In this document: positions 55,242 to 64,000 of the stretch, piece after piece | Layout of the letters: every line of letters starts with the position of its first letter | Numbering within the stretch: position 1 is the first letter of the stretch | Assembly: GCF_002878395.1 (NCBI RefSeq) | Contig: NC_061121.1 | Span: 44,294,023 to 44,358,022, forward strand | Direction: 5' to 3' | Origin: Capsicum annuum | Lineage: Eukaryota > Streptophyta > Magnoliopsida > Solanales > Solanaceae | Length of the DNA stretch: 64,000 nt | The notes under the pieces: generated by a model | What the model saw: the letters and a program-made list of their open reading frames with translations, nothing else | Told to the model about the DNA's origin: nothing | Database searches by the model: none | Translations under genes and position numbers: made by a program

Positions 55242-58200
55242 TGTGACAACCCAAACTAGGGCCTAAACGTGACGGACATTCTGAACCATGAAGGCCTGGG
55301 CGTCCTACTTTGGTAATCATGCACAACATTCACATAATAAAAGAAGATGCGGAAATATAAAATAATGCGGAAACATGGTCATACTCTAGATTAAGTTTAA
55401 CAAAAAGGAATGAAATCCATAAATAATTACCAACATCTGAAATAGTCTGCAAAATTTCTACTACATGAAAATCTGATAACTATCAGAAAACTGGAACAAG
55501 GCCCTGTAATACCCCAAAAAAATTTTCGTTGAAATTTTGTGCGTAAACGTGTTGGGTTCTATCTTCTATAATGAATTTTAAATTTTTCATGCGGAATGCC
55601 TTAGATTATGACCCACCATTGCATAGAGTATCGAATAATATTTCCAACGATAAGTGGATCATCCAAAAAGGACACCCGAGCGACGAGTTATGAACATTTG
55701 GATCGAACCGTGAATAGTAGTGAACAGTAAAATGTGCACAAAAAAGTACTGAGGCCTGGCGTATTTTTGTTCCAACTTTAAAAAATAATAACTCCTCATA
55801 CATAATTATATGGGTGATCTACTATATATCAACAGAAAGCTCTATGAGTCCTCTTTCCAATGAAATTGGTTTCATCCAATTTATCTATCGGAGTAAAAAG
55901 TTATGGTCGATCTACTTCAGCCTATCAAAAGCGAATTGTTGGATAAACTTCAAACGATCATAACTCCTTGTACAAAATGATCTGGGTGAGATAATATATA
56001 TCAACGTAAATATATGAGAGTCCTTTTTCTAATGAAATTGGTTTCATCCAATTTGGGTATCGGAGTAAAACATTATTGTTGATCTACTTCAAACTATCAA
56101 ACCAGTCCACCAAAGGACAGAGTCAAGAATTATTTGACTTTTAGGGGCGTTTTGGTCACTCCCCCTCACCCAAAATCCGCCCAAACCCTATATTAATGCC
56201 TATTAGAAGCATTATATGTTATATTTCATCAAATTCCCTCAAAAAAAAAAACCTAAGCGCCTACATCCAACTTCATGAACCTCCAAATTTCACCAATAAT
56301 TCTTCAAATTTATTCAAGATTCCAAGTTCCTAGTTCAAGAACTCCAAGACCCATCATTCAAAGGCACGATTAACATCTCAAAAATGAGTATCGATCTAAA
56401 GTTCATCATTCAAGGTATGTGGGTTTTTCAACAAGAACTCTCTTTCGTTCTTGTGCCCAAAAGTAATTTTCTTTACAAAGGCATTATTTTTATTTGATTT
56501 TTACGAATTTGAATCATGAACCCATATCTTATGATGATTATAATGAAATCTTGATGTTTATGATTTTGAAAGATGAATTGACATGTGTGGAGATATAAAG
56601 CATGAATCTTGAACGATATTTATCATGATTTTAATATTTGGGTCATGAATCCCCATTGGAAATTGTGTTTTTTTTAGAAAGTGTGTTTTATAAGAACATT
56701 GATGTTGAATATTTGAGATAAATTGAATGTTTTGATCTTTTGGTCTTATTGGAGTTGTTTTTAACTGGAGTGTGAAAGAAATCTACAACGTGGTTGATTT
56801 TGATAGATGGGAAGCATAATGGATCCCGATGTATATTTATATATTACTCAAATTGTTTTATTCTGGATTGTCTTTGAAATGATCTGAGCTAAGTCTGGGA
56901 GAAATCTTTAGCAATGAGTGGGAGGTATAAAGCGTCCTTACTTCCCTAGAACTACGTGCCCCCATAGGAGTGAGCCTGAGGCTGATTTATATAGTGATCA
57001 CTTGTTTGTGTGGATTTGATATCGACAGTCCTACTCCGATGGCAAGGATAGGATGGCTCTCCCCAACGTGGGTTCTACGTTGGAGTCCATATAGCTCACA
57101 TGGTTTATGTCGGTTATAGGATCTCCCAGTGTGTGTGTATTTCCTTGTGTCTATGTTGAATGGTGAAGTGATTTGAAAGTGGAATTGTGAAAGTTATTCT
57201 TTCAAAAGGTTTAAATGATATTTACAGTATGAGAATTAATATTCTTGAGGAACTGAAAGATATTGACAAGTTATATGGTGACTCACATATGTTATTGTAC
57301 TTATTTCAACCTCTCATGATTATGATAATTTTCTTCAGGCTATGTGAGTCTTTCATACATTCTACATATTTCTTATAAAAATTTATGATGATGATGTTTA
57401 TACAACTGGATACACCCCCATATACTCGGTTCCTTTCCATGGTATTGACCCAAATCTTCGGATGTGGGCTGTATTTTCTCGTAATGTAGGTTAAGGTGGT
57501 CAATTCCAGGTTTGATAGTAATTCTTTAGGCATACTGTTCTATATCCTCTGTTGATATCTGAGCATGAGTCAGTTGGGGCATGTCTCAATGTCTCGCTGG
57601 TTTTATTAATTTTCTTAGAGGCTTGTCAGACTAGCATAGATGTTGGAAGTTGACTAATAAGTCATATTTTGTTATCTTTCTGAAATTCTTTTATTCTTGG
57701 ACGATGATTACTCTGTTGATATTTGAGGGTTAAATATGGAAACCCCGTTGATTTGTGTTGAACTAAATGAAAATGGCTCAAAGGATTAGCTTGAGGATAC
57801 TCGTAGCCTCAAGCACCATGTGACGCTCCGAGACCCATTTTCTGGGGCGTTACAGGCCCCTAGTAGATGAAAACTATAATAGCTAACAAAATTTGAAAGG
57901 GGAAGGCCTTTTGGAAAAGAGAAGTCTCACCACCTCACAATCTGATCTGTTGTCGGAATTACCTACTGCTTAAAAGAACCCCTGGACTGAACCTCAGAAC
58001 CTGAGCGGTAGGGGAGAGGGTTAATACAGATGTACTGATATGCAGACCAAATCCAAAATAATCATTTATATTCAACATACATGAAATAAATTTAAAGAAG
58101 TTCATAAATATATCACATAGTAAGAGAGCACATGGATATTTTAAGACTCTGCAAAAACATCTGAAATTTGTGACACTCTTTGTCTTAGCTCTGCGCTCGG

Positions 58201-59814
58201 TGGAATACCCTACAATCTGTGATCCCACGGGATATATGGGATTTGTCATTAACTCTGCAGCCAAGCCCCCAACCCAAGTGTGCCGCAAGGGTTGGAGTCT
58301 CTGAATCTACTACGCCACATGACCATTGCCAGCGTTCAATAATAATCTTCCCGTATTGGCAAATACAGTTTCAGGATAAGAGTTTCTTGAACTCATGCCT
58401 TATTCAGGTAACCACCTAACCCTCTTTATGCCCATTTTTAGTTCTTTAAACATGCATGCACTGAAAACATACTCTAAAATCATTAACTCTGTTATGGCAT
58501 ATACACACATATATGGTATCATCATACCATTGACTTGCATGTCATTTTCTCTGAGCCATTTATAGCAACTTATATCTCTGTTTTCAAATCATGAAGTTCA
58601 GGACCACCATATCAACAATTCTTTCAAGAAACTCATGTAAAACCATGCAGTTAATTCTCTTTATCAATGACTCAGTAAACAAAGGTGGTCTTGTTAAAAG
58701 TCTCAATTGCCTGCAATTCTTTCTCTTTAACATCACATAGTTATATGAAGAAACACCCTCTCAACAATTTGAAATCATATTCAAGTACAAAAACATTGAG
58801 AAAACATCTTTCAAATCATAAAACATGCATTTCAACTATTTTCCAACAAAACCATAAGCTTTAATTCAATACACGAGAGGGAGTTCATAATTTATGCTGT
58901 CTAACAATCTTAAATCTTAAATCCCATACATATACATATACATGTAAATAAATTTTGGGGATAGGACCACAAGGTCAAAACAATAGCAACATTAAAACAT
59001 TCAGAGTACGTAATTTAGAACATAGTTTCCAAAACCCGTTAGAATTTTAAGCATAAAATCTTAAATCTCATGCTCTAATGGTTTTCAGCCCATGTAGATT
59101 TTTAAGATAATCCCCACGTACCTCTATTTAGGAAATTAAAGGATGATTCTTGATGCCCACGGCTTTGGGAGTCCAAATCTTCAATCAATTTCAAATATCC
59201 AGTGTTCTTGACTATTTTTGATGAAAATATCAATAATGAGGTCATTTGGGATTAAAATCCCATGTTTAAGCTGATAAGAGGGTGGAAAATACCTAATATA
59301 CCCTTAATGAGAAGGAATAAAAATATAACTTTGAGCCCAATTTTATGGGCCACCGCGACGTGCCACAATTGAGGTGGCTCACTGGAAATTAATGAATGGG
59401 ATTCTTAGGGTCCCCGCGATGCAGAGCCATCACATTGTCCCACTAGTTGGAACCTGGAGCTTCAGCACGATGCACCACAATCGCACTACGCTACTGGAAT
59501 TTGACAGTTGCTAAATAGACCACCTCCGCGATGCGCCAAGCACCAAAATGATGATGTTTTTCGATTAGGACTTCAATTAGCCATAACTTCTTGCCCGGGT
59601 ATTGGATTTGGGTAAATCTTATATCGACGGAAAGCTCATTCAATTTCTAGATGATAAAAATTCAAAATTAGGGAAATTATATATATGGTTTAAACTTTAA
59701 GTATTTTGGAAGCCAAAAATAAGACTAAGTCTCTTTGACACTATTCTAGTCATTTAACTCTAAAAGAGCATATTACCACGGGCTAATTCATGGACGATTT
59801 TGTGGGGTGTTACA
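55242..59814 (-). mobile_element. 3' LTR of minus-strand family B chromovirus (split)
   Basis: On the minus strand it starts TGTAACACCCC (59814) beside a PPT and ends gggttgtcaca (55242). It is collinear with the family B LTR at 11245-13527, for example cctctcccctaccgctcaggttctgagg near 58000. It is interrupted by the solo LTR at 55505-57854; without that and one TSD it is about 2218 bp. Positions 59340-59560 hold GC-rich words like those at 2480-2830. Confidence 0.85.
55505..57854 (+). mobile_element. Chromovirus solo LTR (2350 bp), TSD GGCCC
   Basis: It starts TGTAATACCCC, ends tggggcgttaca and is flanked by GGCCC at 55500-55504 and 57855-57859. It is collinear with the LTR at 39809-42211 throughout, including the aggggcgttttggtcact block near 56150 and the tgatgatgatg tail near 57390. 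It has no interior. Confidence 0.93.
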
Positions 59815-59830
59815 TTATCCCCCCTTTGGG
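59815..59830 (-). other. Polypurine tract of minus-strand chromovirus
   Basis: The complement of ttatcccccctttggg is a purine run abutting the LTR start on the minus strand. Confidence 0.85.
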
Positions 59831-59938
59831 ATCATTCATCTTGGAATGATGACGCGGAACACAGACAAGCACGATTTAAAGTATACCAAGGCCATAAAAT
59901 AATAAGACAAGGATTATACCTTCAATTTCGTCATTCAC

Positions 59939-60135
59939 CGGATCAAATAAGTCTGGGTATCAATCTGTCATGTCATTTTTTTATTCCAAAGTTGCTTCCT
60001 CAACTTTCTGATTTTTCCACAATACTTTGAGCGAGGCTATTTCTTTGCTCCTCAGTTTCCTAACTTGGCGATCAAAGATTACCACAGGCTCTTCTTCATA
60101 GGATAAGGAGTCTGTCACTTTGACCTCCTCTAAAG
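59939..60135 (-). pseudogene. Chromodomain segment, minus-strand chromovirus
   Basis: The minus strand reads VTDSLSYEEEPVVIFDRQV, KLRSKEIASLKVLWKNQKVE and ends YPDLF, a Tekay/Del-type chromodomain with stops. It supports assigning family B to chromoviruses. Confidence 0.75.
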
Positions 60136-61300
60136 GCAATACTAATCAATGGTGTTTAATATTTTTCTTCAACATGGATATGTGAAATACCGAATGAACA
60201 AAATCCAAACTTGCAGGCAACTCTAACTCATACTCAACCCCACCTATCCTTCAAAAAATCTGGTATGACCCTATATAGCGAGGAATCCTCTTATCTTTCT
60301 TCCCGAATCACATAACTCCCTTCATAGGGAAGACTTTGAGAAACACCCAATCACTAACCTCAAACTCTAAGTCTATTCTCCTAACATCAGCATGGGATTT
60401 TTGTCTATTCTGGGCTATTTTACGTCATTCTCTAATAATTTTCATGTCCTCCATCGCCTAATGAACAAGATTAGCCCTGAACAATTGAGTCTCACCCATT
60501 TCATATCACCCTATCGGTGATCTAAATCTTATCCCATAAAATGCTTTAAACGAAGCCATCTTAATACTAGCATGGTAGTTATTATTATAAGCAAACTCTA
60601 TAATCTGCAAGTGATCTACCCAGCTACCTTTGAAGTCAATTGCACAAGCGCTCAACATAGCCTTAGGTATAAATGGTATGCTCAGCTTGCCTATCAGTCT
60701 AAGGGTGGAAAGTAGTACTTAGGTTCACTCGAGTACCTAAAACCCTCTGAAAAGACCTCTAAAACTGCAAAGCGAATTGTGTACCTCTATCAGATATGAT
60801 GGATATAGGTGCCCCATGCAAACAGACTATTTTCTCAATGTATATCTTGGCATAATCATCTTTCAAAAAGTTGGTCCTCATAGGTAGAAAGTCAGCTGAC
60901 TTGGTCAGCCGATTAATAGTTACCCAGATAGAATCATACTAATTTTAGGACCTCAAAAGTCCTGCAGTTAAATCCATATTTACCATACTGATTAAGAAAT
61001 CTCTTGCGAAGTACCTCCAGGCCTCATATTCTCTACCTTAAGTTTTTGACAGTTAAAACACTTGGAAACATTGTTAGCCACATCACGCTTCATATTATTC
61101 CACCAATAAATGGTTTTTAGATCATGATACATCTTGGTAGAGCCGGGGTGAACAATAGACCTTAAAGTGTGACCTTCATCAAGGATTCTTTTCCACAGAT
61201 CGTCAATATCTACCACACAAAATCTACACTGATATCTCAACATACCATTACCACCAATTTCAAAGAACATCACTTTTTGTTGACCAATATCCTTCTTAAT
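60136..61300 (-). pseudogene. Integrase, minus-strand chromovirus (broken)
   Basis: The zinc-binding part is a 93-codon frame at 60992-61273 (EGHTLRSIVHPGSTKMYHDL, YWWNNMKRDVANNVSKCFNC: the H..H..C..C pattern). The core follows leftwards with WVTINRLTKSADFLPM, ISDRGTQFALQF with the second Asp intact, and a broken QAEHTI segment with the Glu. Many stops and at least two frameshifts inactivate it. Confidence 0.85.
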
Positions 61301-61712
61301 CTATATCAAGATAGGATCTTCGATCTGCTTCTCTCTAACTTCTGCACAAAGGGAATATTTTTCTATCTCGTGAATAATTACCCCTCTATCTTTCGAGTCT
61401 AAGAGTCGCACTCCAAGATTTCCAAGTTGGTGAATATCCTTCACCATCTCTCTTTTCCTTTCTTCAACTTGAGAAAAGATGCCCATTGGCAACCTCCTAG
61501 GGGCGTTGGCTACCACATTTACCTTGCCCGCATGATAGTGCAGGCTCACGTAATATCCTTTAGCAATTCAATCCTGCACCTTTTCCTGAAGTTAAATTCT
61601 TTTTGCAAGATAACATACTGTCAAATCATATGGTCAGTGAAAATATCAACATGCACCCCACAAAAATAATGCCGCCAGATTTTAAGTACAAACACCACAA
61701 CCGCTAACTCGA
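61301..61712 (-). pseudogene. RNase H end and linker, minus-strand chromovirus
   Basis: The minus strand shows ELAVVVFVLKIWRHYF, GVHVDIFTDH, then HYHAGKVNVVANAPRRLPMG and a linker to integrase. It is cut at 61712, within the codons for ELAVVV, by the family E LTR. RT, protease, gag and the 5' LTR are outside the window or lost. Confidence 0.88.
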
Positions 61713-62466
61713 TGATACAAATTCGATCATATAGATAAACTTATGAGGATTTGTATTGAATTCGTCCATGTGTGTGTGCAATAGAAGTGGAATTAAGGGC
61801 CTAAAATATATCAAACCAGCCACTAATTGACAGTAGAGGGGCACCTAATCTCTAATGGGCACTTTGGACTTTTTGTCTTCTATTTGTAATACACTATATA
61901 AGAAACATTTTAGGGTTACTTTACTTAGTTTTTTGATATTAAAGATTGTATAGCACACTTGACAAAAACAAGTTCTCTCGTCCATAGAAACTTAGATAAA
62001 ACTAGGAAACAACTTAGGTATGGAATCACTTTTGTTGTGTGTTTGCTTGGATCGTTGCGTGCTAGACGGATTGAGGTCCTCTCTTGTGTCCACTGCATAG
62101 TGTATGTCTTTCTACTATCTTTATCAAGGGTCCTTGTGCTTGAATACAATTAGGTTCTTGTTCTTTGTAGTTGTGTATGTCACACTCTCTATCATTTCCT
62201 TTGTTGAAGTCTTGTAGTCGTGTGGTGTATTATTTCTCTTGTAACCTGTGTGTTGTTATTATTACATTGTTTTTGTCTATTTATTTCTTCATAAATTATT
62301 GTTAATATTAGTTTGGATCTCTTATTTGGTGTCAATTACACCATGAAATCTTGTATTCTTGTTGTTCGTAGCAAATCCGAGATTGGTCATCAAAAGGGTC
62401 CACGGTTCTTTAAACTTGTGGAATGATTTTGGTGTTTTTTGTGTTTTCCTTGTTGATCTTGTATTA
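61713..62466 (+). mobile_element. 5' LTR of second family E element
   Basis: It starts TGATACAAATTCG and ends near gtatta, three bases before a PBS. Length (about 754 bp) and termini fit the 42331-43109 LTR, but sequence is diverged. A TATA-like ctatataag is at 61894-61902. The left flank is CTCGA (61708-61712); the other TSD copy lies outside the window. Confidence 0.75.
61894..61902 (+). promoter_or_regulatory. TATA-like box in the family E LTR
   Basis: ctatataag, followed by aaacattttagggtt. Its place in the 5' third of an LTR suits a U3/R boundary. Confidence 0.45.
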
Positions 62467-62468
62467 TT

Positions 62469-62480
62469 TGGTATCAAAGC
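62469..62480 (+). other. Primer-binding site, second family E element
   Basis: TGGTATCAAAGC, one base from the initiator tRNA-Met PBS, just after the LTR. Confidence 0.8.
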
Positions 62481-62913
62481 AACGGTTGATTTTGTTCCAG
62501 CAAAATCAATCTTTGGATTGTTATATTGAAAATAGAAAAAAAGTTAAAAAGAAGAAAAAAAAAAGGAAAAAGTTACTGGTCACGTTATTAGGATTTTTCA
62601 AAAAAAAAACTTGACTTTTGTTTGTTTATAGTGTTAGATCCTTGTTCCCTAACACTATTAGAGTCTAGAAATTGAAAATTCCAACAAAAAAGAAGTGTCA
62701 AAATCAGAAATCCCAAACCCATTTTTGACCCTAGGTCAAATTTTGAGTTTTTGATTTTGTGTTTTCCTTTTGTTTTTAGTGTTAGATTTTTTCTATAACA
62801 CTATAGGAGTATATGGTTCAAATTTGAGCTAAATTAGAGGTAATTTATGTCATCCACCATTGTTGAGCTTGGGTTTAAAGAAACTTGAACAAGTTATTTT
62901 CGGTACAATCACA

Positions 62914-64000
62914 ATGGAACCCGAGGCTTCAAATGATCAAACAATTGACAATAATGCCATTAATCTCATTTTGGCTCGCCTTGAAACTATGTCCCGAGAT
63001 GTGGCTAGGTTGAATATGGGTCTTGAAAAATTAGATACAGATATGGCATCAATGAGTGGGAGATTAGAACGTGTGGAAAGTCAAAGGAGTTGACCTTCCA
63101 TCCCTCAAAATATTTTCTCAACCATTACTCCCAAGGCCTTGCACCAAATGAACAAGTCACCCAGCCAACCTCAAAATGTTCTCCAAAACCTTGTGTATGA
63201 TAGATCAACCCTCCCTCCACTTCACCAAATCTAACATGCCTGATTTGGAACCCAATTCCACCAAACCCAAACCCTTCACTTTTCGAAACACCTCACTTTC
63301 CAATCCAAACTCCATTGAAACAAAGGCATTACTATCCTCCAAATCTAAATCCACTTAATCCAAATCCACCAAACCATTTTGAGGTTTATGGTAGGGAGGA
63401 ACAACATATGGGTTATGGGGGTAATCGTGATGCGTACTTGAGGGAAGAAGAGGATAGGGGTAGGCAATATAATTTAGGACGAGAAGTAAGGGGTGCTAAT
63501 AAAACTCGAGAGCTTAGCCTCAATTCCATCAATGTTAGTCTTCTGGTATTCAATGGTGAGAGTAATCCTGAGGAATATCTAGATTGGGAGTCATCTTGTG
63601 ATAGGATATTCCAAGTTAAAGATCTAACCGAAAAGAAGAAGAGTTGTTATGCAATCGCTCATTTTGAGGGTCATGGAAATACTTGGTGGGAGTATGTGAA
63701 GAGGTTTAGTGATGTGCTGATTGCTTGTAGGCCACCTCCATGGTTTAGATTGAGGTACCTTATGCATTAAAGGTACTTATCCGAGGTCTACAAACAAGAA
63801 CTTCTTCCAAAGCTGTACAACTTGAGGCAAGGAAACAAAAGTGTCATTGCATACTATGACGAGTTTCAACAAATGATGTTAAAGCTAAACCATAGAGGAG
63901 AACAAGTGAGCCATGATATTATACAATTCAAAGAAGGGTTGAATAGGGACATAGATTCTCGGATGACCCATGACAAGTTTGACATGATCGAATGTATTTT
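62914..64000 (+). pseudogene. Family E gag (partial, runs off the window)
   Basis: From ATG 62914 comes MEPEASNDQTIDNNAINLIL and a coiled-coil-like stretch, stopped at about 63091. After a frameshift, the frame containing 63315-63770 gives a Pro/Asn-rich linker, an Arg/Glu-rich stretch (LREEEDRGRQYNLGREVRG) and the retrotransposon gag capsid core: FNGESNPEEYLDWE, HFEGHGNTWWEYV, then after a TAA at 63768-63770 LPKLYNLRQGNKSVIAYYDEF. That spacing is typical of Ty3/gypsy gag (PF03732-like). One frameshift and at least two stops make it non-functional. No pol is reached. Confidence 0.85.

Overview
This window looks like plant nuclear heterochromatin. It is AT-rich, has almost no intact genes and is built mostly from old LTR retrotransposons nested in one another. 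The chromovirus-type gypsy pol, the Copia remnants, the L1-type LINE tail, an F-box/kelch relic and a SAUR relic all point to a dicot. From memory the LTR styles (TGTAATACCCC, TGTAATGACC, TGTCACACCCC) suggest Solanaceae; I could not test this. I found no intact cellular gene, rRNA, tRNA or CRISPR.

Layout. 1-4335: minus-strand fragment of a long (about 4.5 kb) gypsy LTR, here 'family A', split by a 1.8-kb solo LTR with TSD ATGAC. 4336-6553: PBS and LTR of a diverged minus-strand A relative. 6554-8649: LTR of the TGTCACACCCC type, followed by a 41-bp tandem array (9355-9830). 9835-11244 and 18471-18529: the two halves of a 'family B' LTR, split by a complete non-autonomous family B element (11245-18470, TSD CCGGG). 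18530-19995: Copia remnant with 3' LTR. 20060-20516: LINE 3' end. 20.9-25.1 kb is the only gene-like island: an F-box/kelch pseudogene, a second copy of it in tail-to-tail inverted orientation, a SAUR pseudogene with one nonsense codon, and a segment duplicated at 53.8 kb.

25189-26632: deleted Copia element. 26633-35951: family A element with large LTRs and a non-coding interior (LARD-like); its 5' LTR carries an 813-bp insert with TSD TTCTC and its 3' LTR is cut. 35952-42211: 5'-truncated Tekay/Del-type chromovirus with PR, RT, RNase H, IN, chromodomain and 3' LTR. 42331-47215: 'family E' element with a partial gag and a 216-codon ORF of unknown function. 47281-52411: gag-like ORF split by a family A solo LTR (TSD ACCTG). 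52.8-53.8 kb: a SIRE-like Copia LTR. 55242-61712: minus-strand family B chromovirus whose 3' LTR holds a solo LTR (TSD GGCCC). 61713-64000: 5' part of a second family E element with a recognisable gag capsid region, running off the window.

The parts do not form a pathway. They record repeated insertion, LTR-LTR recombination (several solo LTRs with intact TSDs) and decay, in which many stop codons are explained by C-to-T or G-to-A changes. The most biologically interesting item is the inverted F-box/kelch duplication, whose transcript could fold into a hairpin of nearly 900 bp.
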